Of a stretch of 32,461 bases of DNA, positions 24,167 to 32,443 are shown piece by piece. The notes under the pieces are model-generated. The model searched no databases. It was given only the letters and a program-made list of their open reading frames with translations, and was not told the DNA's origin. The first letter of the stretch is position 1; every line of letters starts with the position of its first letter. The position numbers and the translations under genes are program-made. The stretch covers positions 1-32,461 of the forward strand of contig CAMBEJ010000057.1 in assembly GCA_945865375.1 (NCBI GenBank), given 5' to 3'. The stretch comes from Akkermansia muciniphila. GTDB taxonomy: Bacteria > Verrucomicrobiota > Verrucomicrobiia > Limisphaerales > F1-80-MAGS106.

Positions 24167-25957
24167 ATGAATTTAGAACTGCTTGCGAAGGCCAAGTCTC
24201 TTGGTTTCTCGGACTGCCAGATTGCTCACCTGACGCGGCAATCCGAGGATGCTGTGCGGGCTGAGCGCAAGCGAGTCGGGCTCCTGCCAAGCTACCGGCT
24301 CGTGGACACCTGCGCCGCCGAGTTTGAGGCGTACACGCCTTATTATTATTCGACCTATGACAGAGGGGATGACGAGATTCGAGTTACTCCGACGCGGAAA
24401 GTGATGATCTTGGGTGGCGGGCCGAACCGAATTGGTCAGGGGATCGAGTTTGATTATTGCTGTGTTCACGCGGCTTTTGCTCTGAAAGAGGATGGTTTTG
24501 AAACCTTGATGGTGAACTCTAACCCCGAGACCGTCTCGACGGACTACGACACCAGCGACAAGCTATTCTTCGAGCCGCTGACGCTCGAGGACGTGCTGCA
24601 CATCTACGAGCGAGAGGCTTGCTGGGGCGTCATCGCCCAATTCGGCGGTCAGACGCCACTCAACCTCGCGTTGAGCCTCCAGAAAAACGGGGTTAACATC
24701 ATTGGGACCTCACCGCAGAGCATCGAGATCGCCGAGGACCGGGAGCTATTCTCCGCGATGCTCCGGAGGCTCGGAATACCGCAGCCGCCCAACGGTCTCG
24801 CAACGAATGAATGCGAAGCGTTGGCTGCAGCCGAGAAGGTGGGATACCCTGTGCTCGTGCGCCCCTCGTTCGTGCTGGGCGGCCGCGCCATGCAGATCGT
24901 TTATGCTCCTCCCGAGCTTTCCTACTACATGCGATTTGCGGTGGAAGCTTCCCCCGAACGTCCTGTGTTGGTGGACAAATTTCTGGAGGATGCCACCGAG
25001 GTCGATGTGGACTGCATCGCGGATGTGGGGTTGTTCGCGGAACCGGGTGAGGGCACGGTCGTCATCGGAGGAGTTTTGGAACATATCGAGTTTGCGGGAG
25101 TTCATTCCGGGGACGCCACGATGGTTCTGCCCCCGCACACGCTCTCGGCGTCGGTCATCGAAACCATCAGGCAGCACACCCATGCCATGGCCCGGGAGTT
25201 GAAGGTGGTGGGGCTGATGAATGTGCAGTATGCGGTGAAAGGCGATGTGGTTTATGTGCTGGAAGTGAACCCTCGCGCCTCCCGCACCATTCCTTTTGTC
25301 AGCAAGGCCATCGGTGTTCCGCTGGCGAAGCTGGCCGCCAAGGTCATGGCTGGTAAAACCCTGGTTCAGCTTGGGTTCACTCAAGAAATCTGGCCTCCCT
25401 ATTGGGCGGTCAAGGAGTCCGTGTTCCCCTTCAATCGTTTCCATGGACAGGACATCTTGCTCTCCCCGGAAATGCGTTCGACGGGCGAGGTGATGGGCCT
25501 CGATTTGGATCTCGGGATCGCTTACGCGAAGTCGCAGATGGCAGCGAACGCGCCATTGCCTTTGAAAGGCCGGGTGTTCATCAGCGTGAGCGACGCCCAC
25601 AAAGATCAGGCGGCGGAAGTGGCCCGGCTTTTTACGGATCTGGGCTTTGAACTGGTGGCCACTTCGGGAACTGCGGCCGTTCTTGAAAAGGCGGGCCTGA
25701 AAGTGGAGCGCGTTTATAAACTGGCTGAGGGGCGTCCAAATGCCTTGGATTTGATCAAGAACCGCGAAGTGACGCTTGTCATCAACACCCCTTCGGGCCA
25801 AGTGCCGCGAGAGGACGAGGTGAAGATCCGGACGACAGCGGTCTATACCGGCACGAGCATCATGACCACGCTCAGCGGGGCCCGCGCGGCGGCCTTGGGC
25901 ATCGCCGCCCTCAAACGCCACGGGTACGGCGTGAAAACGATTCAAGAATACCATTGA
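24167..25957 (+). CDS. carB: Carbamoyl-phosphate synthase large chain, C-terminal half (split CarB)
   Basis: The 596-residue protein matches only the second half of CarB (about 1070 residues in most bacteria). It starts in the oligomerisation domain (LLAKAKSLGFSDCQIAHLT, DTCAAEFEAYTPYYYSTY at 47-64), then the second synthetase unit with GGGPNRIGQGIEFDYC (83-98), an ATP-grasp fold (about 205-400, EVNPRASRTIPFVSK) and the C-terminal MGS allosteric domain (VFISVSDAHKDQAAEVA, ATSGTAAVLEKAGL, PREDEVKIRT). This unit phosphorylates carbamate. The N-terminal half is not in the window; upstream is the unrelated Asp-box gene. ATG at 24167 sits just before homology. Split carB genes are known in Aquifex and Methanocaldococcus; here it may be a natural split or a rearranged fragment. 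The open frame is intact to the natural C-terminus, favouring function. Confidence 0.93.
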   Translation: MNLELLAKAKSLGFSDCQIAHLTRQSEDAVRAERKRVGLLPSYRLVDTCAAEFEAYTPYYYSTYDRGDDEIRVTPTRKVMILGGGPNRIGQGIEFDYCCVHAAFALKEDGFETLMVNSNPETVSTDYDTSDKLFFEPLTLEDVLHIYEREACWGVIAQFGGQTPLNLALSLQKNGVNIIGTSPQSIEIAEDRELFSAMLRRLGIPQPPNGLATNECEALAAAEKVGYPVLVRPSFVLGGRAMQIVYAPPELSYYMRFAVEASPERPVLVDKFLEDATEVDVDCIADVGLFAEPGEGTVVIGGVLEHIEFAGVHSGDATMVLPPHTLSASVIETIRQHTHAMARELKVVGLMNVQYAVKGDVVYVLEVNPRASRTIPFVSKAIGVPLAKLAAKVMAGKTLVQLGFTQEIWPPYWAVKESVFPFNRFHGQDILLSPEMRSTGEVMGLDLDLGIAYAKSQMAANAPLPLKGRVFISVSDAHKDQAAEVARLFTDLGFELVATSGTAAVLEKAGLKVERVYKLAEGRPNALDLIKNREVTLVINTPSGQVPREDEVKIRTTAVYTGTSIMTTLSGARAAALGIAALKRHGYGVKTIQEYH

Positions 25958-26010
25958 GCACAATTTTGACGTGAATCGAGGCCGTGAACCTGCTTCAAAG
26001 CCCACGGTGG

Positions 26011-26029
26011 CAGCGGCGTCTCGCCGCTG
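26011..26029. repeat. Hairpin CAGCGGCG-TCT-CGCCGCTG
   Basis: A perfect 8-bp stem with TCT loop between carB and the HEAT gene, preceded by GGTGG. An outer inverted pair CTGCTTC (25990-25996) and GAAGCAG (26029-26035) extends the structure. It shares its plan with the hairpin at 22194. No T-run follows, so a repeat element is more likely than a terminator. Confidence 0.7.
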
Positions 26030-26107
26030 AAGCAGAGGTAAGACGCTTCGACCACTCCGCTGGGTCATGCAAAGCCTCCAAACCCGCTTCCGACTAGCAT
26101 TGGAACC

Positions 26108-28033
26108 ATGAACGGCTCCGACGTGGGGCAGACCGGAAGCCCGCCCGAACGGGCAGACAGGATTTCTACCTTGCCAGGTTCATGGACTATGACCGGGCTT
26201 GTTTGTGTATCCTTGCTGCTGATCTCCTGCGATGACGGGCGCTCGGTTGCCAACCTAAAAAACAGCCCGGCTTCCGGCTTGGGGGCTCCGGGTTCCCGAC
26301 CCATACTCCCTCAAATGGGGCTTGATGAGGCCATCGGCGCGCTCAGGGTTGGGCCCCCTTCCATTGCGCGGCCTGTTTTTCTTCATGATGGGCCAGGGGG
26401 CTTGTGCGTGATGACGGAGAGAACCCGGCTTGCCAGTGGGAGCCGGTCGGATCCCGCCGTGATCGCTTCGCTCAAGGGGTTCGAAAAGGTGGGGATCGAT
26501 GCGGTCGCGCGGCTGTTTCAGGAAACCGATCCGACCGCCCATGCTGCGGCAGCCATGGCTTTGGCGGAGCTGGATTCCGAATCGTCCTCGACGCTCGAGC
26601 GCCTGCAGACTCTTCTGGTTGCGCCGGTCAACCCTGTTGTTCGGGCCTATGCGGCGAACGCGTTTGTTTTTTTGGGTGTTCGAGCCATTCCCATCCTGAC
26701 CCAGCATCTTGAAGGGGCCGATGCCGAGATCAATCAGAGCGCCGCGTTCGCGCTCGGCTTAATAGGTTCGGCAGCGTCTTCCGCTGCGAAGCCCCTGGCG
26801 CGCGCCCTTGAATCGAGCCGAGCGGACGCCGGGGGGCACAACCACGTGGGCGCGGCTTGCGCTTTTGCCCTGCGACGGATCGGGTTACGGGGGCTGGGCG
26901 AGACCTTGGCCGTCTTGAAGCGGAGCACGGCTCCTTGCGCCGCGATGGCGGCTTCGGCCGTCCTGATTCCGCTGGATCGAAAGGAGGCTGCGGAAGCCGC
27001 TGTCCTCATCGCGGGCTCCGTGGACGGTGCCACCTCGGAAGCACGGGTGTTGTTGGGGGAGTTGTTGTCGAAGTTCCCCGGGGCCGGAGCGGAGGTTCGC
27101 TCCGCGCTGGGATTGCTTTTGACGGACCCCCTTCCCAGGGTAAGGCTCGCGGGTGGCTTGGCTTGGGCTCGCACCCAGGCGGACCCCGAGGCAGGCATTC
27201 TCCTGTTGACGTCGTTGCTCGGAGATTCGTCGGCCTCCGTCCGGAGGGGCGCGGCTGCCACGCTTGGGCAGTTGGGGACTCGATCCGCTTCCTCCGTTCA
27301 ACGGCTGCTGGAAATGCTTCAGGACGAAGGGTCGGAGGTGAGGGCTGCTGCGGCAACCGCTTTGATCGAGATCCAACCCGATCCAGCGGCTCTTCTCACA
27401 CCGTTGGCCCGGTTGTTGTCGGACAAGGATCGACTTGTGTCTGATGCTGCGGCTCGCGCGTTGGCGAAGGTCGGGCAGCTCGCGTTACCCGTCCTGGCAA
27501 CGTCGTTGAAGGATGCCTCCCCGGAGGCGCGGCGCGGCGGTGCCGTGGCGTTAGGCCAGCTTCACGGGGTTCCAGGCGCCGTTGCCGCTTTGATCGGGGC
27601 GGTTGCCGATCAGTCTGTGGATGTCCGGCGTGTCGTGGTTTCCGCTCTGCGCCGACAAGCTGAAAGGCCTCTCGATGGTCGCGGAAAGCGGGGAATTTCT
27701 CCTGCGTTGGCGGCCGTTCCAGTGCTGTTGGAATGTTTGAAAGACGAGGATGGCATCGTGCGCGAGGAAGCGGCAGGGGCGATTGGAAATGTGGGGCCTG
27801 GAGCACGTTCTGCGGCGGCGGCTTTGCTCGCGCGTCTCAAGGACGGCAACGGAAGGGTCCGCAGGGCAGCCGCCTTGGCATTGGAGGAAGTGGGTTATCA
27901 GACCCCTGAAGTCGTTCCGGTTCTTGTGGAGGTCATGAACGATCCCGGCTTGTCGGAGGCGGTTCGCGAGCGTGCGGCGCGGATGCTGTTTGAAATCGAT
28001 CCGGAGGCAGCGCGTGGGCCTTCGAGGCGTTGA
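26108..28033 (+). CDS. HEAT-repeat protein, putative lipoprotein
   Basis: The 641-residue protein is made of HEAT/PBS-lyase-type alpha repeats from about residue 110 to the end: units such as VRRGAAATLGQLG, VRAAAATALIEI, VSDAAARALAKVG, VREEAAGAIGNVG and VRRAAALALEEVG recur every 30-40 residues. Near the N-terminus a hydrophobic run ends in LLLISC (Cys41), a lipobox-like site, so the protein may be anchored to a membrane as a lipoprotein. Start is uncertain: ATG 26108 gives a long n-region; ATG 26189 gives a very short one without basic residues. Such repeats form protein-binding solenoids; the partner is unknown. The gene is GC-rich and stands alone. Confidence 0.85.
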   Translation: MNGSDVGQTGSPPERADRISTLPGSWTMTGLVCVSLLLISCDDGRSVANLKNSPASGLGAPGSRPILPQMGLDEAIGALRVGPPSIARPVFLHDGPGGLCVMTERTRLASGSRSDPAVIASLKGFEKVGIDAVARLFQETDPTAHAAAAMALAELDSESSSTLERLQTLLVAPVNPVVRAYAANAFVFLGVRAIPILTQHLEGADAEINQSAAFALGLIGSAASSAAKPLARALESSRADAGGHNHVGAACAFALRRIGLRGLGETLAVLKRSTAPCAAMAASAVLIPLDRKEAAEAAVLIAGSVDGATSEARVLLGELLSKFPGAGAEVRSALGLLLTDPLPRVRLAGGLAWARTQADPEAGILLLTSLLGDSSASVRRGAAATLGQLGTRSASSVQRLLEMLQDEGSEVRAAAATALIEIQPDPAALLTPLARLLSDKDRLVSDAAARALAKVGQLALPVLATSLKDASPEARRGGAVALGQLHGVPGAVAALIGAVADQSVDVRRVVVSALRRQAERPLDGRGKRGISPALAAVPVLLECLKDEDGIVREEAAGAIGNVGPGARSAAAALLARLKDGNGRVRRAAALALEEVGYQTPEVVPVLVEVMNDPGLSEAVRERAARMLFEIDPEAARGPSRR

Positions 28034-28109
28034 TCGGATGTCAATATACCGTTCCGCCCCCGACCAAAATACCATGATGTACGGATAGGAAAACGGAGGT
28101 GCCTGGGCT

Positions 28110-28322
28110 TTATTCTTCACATATGAAGCCCGTGCAAATAACGATTTCGGCGCAAAACTGGACTGAGAGTTCTTGGTCGTTCGGTGAGATCCCCGTGGTG
28201 CGATCCAATTCGAAGACACCCGTTCCAGATCGGGCGGGGTCGTTGTCGTTTTTCGAAAGGAATTCGGCGAACCCTGCCGCATCGTCGAAGCACGCCAGGC
28301 AACCCCGGCCCCGAGTCATCAA
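28110..28322 (-). CDS. Possible small cysteine-containing protein, 70 aa
   Basis: In the 370-bp gap before the methyltransferase gene, the minus strand has an open frame beginning MMTRGRGCLACFDDAAGFAE and ending ICTGFICEE, with five cysteines (CLAC, FC, IC, IC). Codon use looks normal for the window. A plus-strand frame overlaps it (28099-28347) but has a serine/arginine-rich composition typical of a shadow. No family recognised and no ribosome site visible, so it remains tentative. Confidence 0.35.
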   Translation of the reverse strand: MMTRGRGCLACFDDAAGFAEFLSKNDNDPARSGTGVFELDRTTGISPNDQELSVQFCAEIVICTGFICEE

Positions 28323-28407
28323 ATGCGGTGAGGGCAGTTTTCTGTAAAACAGTTGCCGGTCGCATTTTTCCTTCGCTCAACGGTTCGAGTGTTGTCAGCA
28401 TTCGGCA

Positions 28408-29754
28408 ATGCCTAGTCTTAGGAATCTTGAATTCGCGTTTTCGTCCAAGGAGGAGGCCGTCGGTGACGGTTGCCCAGATGACCTCCCCTTGTCCCCCCCT
28501 TGTGGTGGGCGGCCGTCGCCGACGGTCGCAGCGCCCCCGTTTGACCAGCAATTGACAGCCTTCAACGAGCATGGGGAGGCGACCCGTGTCACCCTCACCC
28601 AGGCGGGATCGTCCGGGGGCGGCAAAATTGAAGTGGCGACCTACGTCAACGAGTTTTGGACCGCTCGTCAGCGGCAGGCAAACTCGTTGCATGAAGTGTC
28701 TTATCGCGCGTGTTTCAAGCCGCAGCTACCTCGCTTTTTTATCGAGCGACTGACGGAGCCCGGGGATTGGGTTTACGATCCCTTCATGGGGCGCGGCACG
28801 ACGCCCTTGGAAGCCGCTCTAATGGGCCGGGTGCCAGTGGGTTGTGACGTCAACCCTTTGAGCGTCTTGTTGACCAAACCCCGGCTGAATCCTCCCGCCC
28901 AAAAGCAGGTGGCCGACCGCCTCTCGGAAATCGATCTGACGGACTCTGAAGCGGCTCCTGAGGATTTGCTGGTGTTCTTTCATCCAGAGACGTTGGGCGC
29001 GATTGCAGCGCTCCGCCGGTATTTTCGCCGCCGTCTGGAAACGGGACAGCTTGATTCCATTGATGCGTGGATAAGGCTCGTCGCGCTGAACCGGTTGACG
29101 GGGCATTCGAAGGGATTCTTTTCAGTCTATACGCTGCCTCCGAACCAGGCGGTCTCGGTCAAATCACAGCGCAGGATCAACGAACGACGGGGCCAAGTCC
29201 CTGATCGCCGTGATGTCCGGGCTGTGATCCTCAAAAAATCCCGGCTGTTGATGTCCGAATGCGGCTTGGATCTTCGGCGCACGCTGGGCCTTGTGGAGAA
29301 CCAGGCGTTGCTGATCACCGCGTCAGCCGATCGCACACCGCAGATCCTTTCGAACTCCGTATCGCTTGTGGTGACATCGCCGCCATTCCTGAAAGTCGTT
29401 CAGTACGAGCAGGATAATTGGTTGCGATGCTGGTTCGCTGAGATCGACCCCGCCTCTGTTGCGATCACCATGAGCTCCAGTGTGTCGGCCTGGAGCGAGG
29501 TGATGACAAGCGTCTTCCACGAGCTGGCGCGGGTTTTGAAGCCTGGAGGGCATGTGGCCTTCGAGGTGGGCGAAGTCCAGAAGGGAACTGTGAGGCTCGA
29601 GGAGGCGGTGATTCCCTGTGGCCTGAGCGCGGGTCTCGAGCCCCGGTTGGTCATGATCAACGATCAGGAGTTTACAAAGACCGCGAATTGCTGGGGTGTT
29701 GGCAACAACGCGAAAGGCACCAACACCAATCGCATCGTCCTGTTCCAAAAGTGA
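28408..29754 (+). CDS. DNA methyltransferase of the N4-cytosine/N6-adenine class
   Basis: The 448-residue protein has a cofactor motif DPFMGRGTTPLEAAL (124-138) with GCDVNPLS (145-152), and a catalytic motif VVTSPPFLKVVQY (321-333), with SPPF as in amino-methyltransferases. Motif I comes before motif IV, with about 180 residues between them (a possible target-recognition part, FFHPETLGAIAALRRYF to QRRINERRGQVPDRRD), and a late KPGGHVAFEVGEV segment. It is thus a DNA, less likely RNA, methyltransferase. No restriction gene is adjacent, so it may be an orphan. The N-terminal 70 residues are poorly conserved-looking and the start is uncertain: ATG 28408 or an in-frame GTG near 28632. Its stop codon overlaps the GTG start of the DUF72 gene (GTGA). 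Confidence 0.85.
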   Translation: MPSLRNLEFAFSSKEEAVGDGCPDDLPLSPPCGGRPSPTVAAPPFDQQLTAFNEHGEATRVTLTQAGSSGGGKIEVATYVNEFWTARQRQANSLHEVSYRACFKPQLPRFFIERLTEPGDWVYDPFMGRGTTPLEAALMGRVPVGCDVNPLSVLLTKPRLNPPAQKQVADRLSEIDLTDSEAAPEDLLVFFHPETLGAIAALRRYFRRRLETGQLDSIDAWIRLVALNRLTGHSKGFFSVYTLPPNQAVSVKSQRRINERRGQVPDRRDVRAVILKKSRLLMSECGLDLRRTLGLVENQALLITASADRTPQILSNSVSLVVTSPPFLKVVQYEQDNWLRCWFAEIDPASVAITMSSSVSAWSEVMTSVFHELARVLKPGGHVAFEVGEVQKGTVRLEEAVIPCGLSAGLEPRLVMINDQEFTKTANCWGVGNNAKGTNTNRIVLFQK

Positions 29755-30713
29755 GCTTTGAACTCGAGCGGTTGCGAGCTGGGGTGTTCGCCCTTGCTGG
29801 CAGAGGGGTGTTCGTAGGCACTTCCTCATGGAAGTACGCGGGGTGGCGGGGAATGTTGTACGACATGGCCCGCTATGTCTATCGGAGCAAGTTTTCGGAG
29901 GCACGATTCGAGCGCCGTTGTCTCTTGGAGTACGCCGAGGTGTTCAGCACGGTGTGTGTGGACGCCGCGTATTACAAATTCCCGGGGAGGTCCTATCTCC
30001 AAGGCCTGGCATCCCAAGTTCCGGAAGACTTTCTATTCGGATTCAAGGTGACCGATGCCATCACACTGAAGCGATTCCCGAACCTGCCGCGTTTCGGGGA
30101 GAAAGCTGGAAAGCCAAACCCGGATTTTCTGAATGCGGAACTGTTTGCAACATCGTTCCTGGCACCCTGCGAGGAGTTCCGGAAGCAGATAGGGATACTG
30201 ATGTTTGAGTTTTCCCATTTTCATGCTACGGACTACCCCCGGGGTCGGGAGTTCGTCGCGGCGTTAGACCAGTTTCTCGCGGCCATTCCACAGGGTTGGC
30301 CGTATGGGGTGGAGATCCGGAACAAAAGTTTTCTGCACCCGGAATATTTCGCGGTCCTTGAGAAGCACGGCGTGACTCATGTATTCACAAGCTGGGAGGG
30401 CATGCCGCCCATCGATGAACAGATTGTCATGCCAGGAAGTTTCACCACTGCGGACAGGGTGGCCGCTCGTTTGCTCTTGCGACCGGGTCGTGGCTACGCT
30501 CAAGCGGTTGAGATGTTCAGTCCCTACGCCGAGTTGAGGGACCCGTATCCAGAGGTCCGGCAGGCCGGAGCCCGGCTGATCTCTGCCGGGGCTCGGTCCC
30601 CCACCCAACCGAAGCGCACGTTTGTGTTTGTGAACAATCGGCTTGAGGGGAATGCGCTGCACACCATTCAAGCCATGATCGAACTGGCTCAGACAACCCT
30701 GCCGCCCAGCTGA
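29751..30713 (+). CDS. DUF72 (YecE-type) TIM-barrel protein
   Basis: The 320-residue protein shows DUF72 hallmarks: FVGTSSWKYAGWRG (21-34), a YYKFPG segment in place of the usual NxTFYR strand, FLFGFKVTDAITLKRFP, and a late strand with YGVEIRNKSFL. DUF72 proteins adopt a TIM barrel of unknown biochemical function. GTG at 29751 overlaps the methyltransferase TGA and is chosen over the upstream frame because homology begins soon after it; this gives translational coupling. It is longer than E. coli YecE (about 270 residues) and lacks obvious metal-cluster cysteines. The paired arrangement hints at a shared process with the methyltransferase, which is inference. Confidence 0.9.
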   Translation: MSFELERLRAGVFALAGRGVFVGTSSWKYAGWRGMLYDMARYVYRSKFSEARFERRCLLEYAEVFSTVCVDAAYYKFPGRSYLQGLASQVPEDFLFGFKVTDAITLKRFPNLPRFGEKAGKPNPDFLNAELFATSFLAPCEEFRKQIGILMFEFSHFHATDYPRGREFVAALDQFLAAIPQGWPYGVEIRNKSFLHPEYFAVLEKHGVTHVFTSWEGMPPIDEQIVMPGSFTTADRVAARLLLRPGRGYAQAVEMFSPYAELRDPYPEVRQAGARLISAGARSPTQPKRTFVFVNNRLEGNALHTIQAMIELAQTTLPPS

Positions 30714-30771
30714 CCGGAGTGTGGAACCAAGGGTTGACGCGCGCCTTTGCGGGCCGATGATTGAGTTCATT

Positions 30772-31902
30772 ATGTCACCCGTCGTCGATCTGCTACTGGA
30801 ACTGATTGCTCTGCCCAGCATCAACCCTGCTTTCCTGGAAGGACGCCCGCAGTTGACCGGGGAGAAACGGGTGTCCGATTTGCTTGAATGCTGGTGCAAA
30901 AAGGCCGGGATGGATGTCGCGACCCGCTTGGTTCTGCCAGGCCGCCATAACCTGTTCGCCAGCCTCGCGCCTCCGTTGAAACCCACGGGGCGTGTGGTCC
31001 TGGCTCCACACCTCGATACAGCCAACATCCAAAGCGAAGACCTGCTGACGCCTCGTGTCGAGGGGGAACGGATTTATGGGCGTGGCGCTTGCGACACAAA
31101 AGGGTGCGTCGCGGCCATGCTCACCGCCATGGCTCGCGTGGCGCGAGGGGGTGTGAGGCCCGAACGAACAGAGATCGTTTTTCTAGGATTGGTGGATGAA
31201 GAGAGTGGCCAGGAGGGCTCGCGGGCGGTGGCGGCATCCGGATGGAAGGCGGATCTGGCGATCGTGGGAGAACCGACCCGGCTGAAAGTCGTGACCGCGC
31301 ACAAGGGGGATGTCTGGCTCTACGTGGACACCCGTGGCAAGGCCGCGCACGGTTCGCGTCCCGAGCTTGGCAGGAACGCCATTGAGGAGATGGCACGGGT
31401 GGTGGCGGCCCTTGGGGGACCGTACGCGTCGAAGCTTCGGGCCAAGCGCCATCGGCTCTTGGGTTCGGGAACCATCAACGTGGGCACCATTCAGGGAGGC
31501 AATCAGCCGAATATCGTCCCGGATAGCTGCCGGATTTCCATCGATCGCAGGACGCTCCCCGGCGAAGATGAAAAAACGGTCGCCAGGGAGCTACGCGCCC
31601 TGTTCCGAGCACGCGGAATTCGAGCCTCACTCTCAAACATGCGGGGCGGTTCTTGTGTTGCTTTGGAGACGGACACTGCCCTTCCCTTTGTGCGTGATTT
31701 TATGAAAGCTGCGAGGCAGCGTCGGCCTTGCGGTGTGGATTATTTCTGTGATGCGGCAGTCCTCTCATCCGGCGGCATCCCCAGCGTCGTGTTCGGTCCG
31801 GGGGACATTGCCCAGGCGCACACAGCCAACGAGTGGATCGCCACGGACTCCCTCGAGACCGGCACGGACCTCCTCGAAGCGTTTCTCCGAACCTTGTCTT
31901 GA
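30772..31902 (+). CDS. M20-family metallopeptidase (ArgE/DapE type)
   Basis: The 376-residue protein has the M20 zinc-binding pattern: APHLDTAN (His80, Asp82), GRGACDTKG (Asp108, bridging), DEESGQEGS (Glu143 catalytic, Glu144), GEPT (Glu167) and a late QAHTANEW (His350). A dimerisation domain begins near AHKGDVWLYVDTRGKAAHGS (177 on). Family members remove acyl groups or cleave small peptides: acetylornithine deacetylase, succinyl-diaminopimelate desuccinylase, carboxypeptidase G2. The exact substrate cannot be told from sequence. ATG 30772 fits family starts (VVDLLLELIALPSINPAFL); ATG 30757 and GTG 30721 are in-frame alternatives. It follows the DUF72 gene closely on the same strand and may be cotranscribed with it. 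Confidence 0.92.
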   Translation: MSPVVDLLLELIALPSINPAFLEGRPQLTGEKRVSDLLECWCKKAGMDVATRLVLPGRHNLFASLAPPLKPTGRVVLAPHLDTANIQSEDLLTPRVEGERIYGRGACDTKGCVAAMLTAMARVARGGVRPERTEIVFLGLVDEESGQEGSRAVAASGWKADLAIVGEPTRLKVVTAHKGDVWLYVDTRGKAAHGSRPELGRNAIEEMARVVAALGGPYASKLRAKRHRLLGSGTINVGTIQGGNQPNIVPDSCRISIDRRTLPGEDEKTVARELRALFRARGIRASLSNMRGGSCVALETDTALPFVRDFMKAARQRRPCGVDYFCDAAVLSSGGIPSVVFGPGDIAQAHTANEWIATDSLETGTDLLEAFLRTLS

Positions 31903-31983
31903 ACCAGACGAATCTAAACCTCAGAATCAATCATGGCCTTTCAGTTCCACCGGTTTCGGAGCAAGTGTTCCTCGGACTCGGAA

Positions 31984-32292
31984 ATGCGTGCTTTTATTGC
32001 GACCCTCCTCCAGTGGTTCCTTCCATCGGCGCTTGGACGTTGCGCATCACGAGTCGTGGTAGGGATCCTCGGGATCTTACATCCGGTGCTTGTGACAACA
32101 GGGGTCGAGTTTGCTTGACCCAAGCCCTCCCAGAATGAATTCATGGTGGCGCGATGAGATGCGGCAAACGGGTTGCCGCACAACTGGGTGCAATGCTTCA
32201 CGGAGACACGGGAGGGATACCTCTGGATTGGAACACGGTACGGATTAGCGCGGTTCGACGGAGTGAAATTTGAACCTAAAAACTGCGATTGA
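31984..32292 (+). pseudogene. Decayed N-terminus of a two-component-type propeller sensor
   Basis: One frame reads a signal-peptide-like MRAFIATLLQWFLPSALG and VVVGILGILHPVLVTTGVEFA, a TGA at 32116, then PKPSQNEFMVAR, a second TGA at 32155, then DAANGLPHNWVQCFTETR and EGYLWIGTRYGLARFDGVKF, ending at TGA 32290. The last part is the start of a Reg_prop sensor (W-xxx-GLPxNxV, TREGYLWIGTxxGLARFDGVxF). The second stop falls where the family has a tryptophan (TGG to TGA). The rest of the gene, several kilobases in relatives, is absent. Both stops and the truncation show a dead gene. Confidence 0.7.
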
Positions 32293-32294
32293 AA

Positions 32295-32443
32295 TGGCCA
32301 CAAAAGAGCACAAAGATCCCAAAGAGAAGGGCTTCAGGGGTCAAGGTCAACGAAGAGTTGCTCACCCAGCGAGTGAATGATGAAGCCGAGAGATTCCTTT
32401 CAGAACTCATTCTCTCTGCGTTCTTTGAGTTCTTTCGTGGCTA
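32295..32443. repeat. Inverted pair of CCACAAAAGAACACAAAG-type repeats
   Basis: The left arm (32295-32327) and the reverse complement of the right arm (32411-32443) agree at 26 of 33 positions. The 83-base centre holds a short open frame, KVNEELLTQRVNDEAE, that runs into the right arm and ends at TAA 32442-32444. It recalls the N-terminus of GxxExxY proteins, which often sit within such arms, but the match is too short to be sure. This pair marks the right end of the window's decayed segment. Confidence 0.65.

Noticed and set aside
24746..26068. Minus-strand frame of 440 aa opposite carB
   Set aside because: Antisense shadow of an unmistakable CarB C-terminal half; no domain recognised in it.
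31984..32292. TGA recoded as tryptophan or selenocysteine
   Set aside because: Several normal genes in the window, such as hom and thrC, end in TGA, and the propeller gene is also truncated, so simple decay explains both stops.
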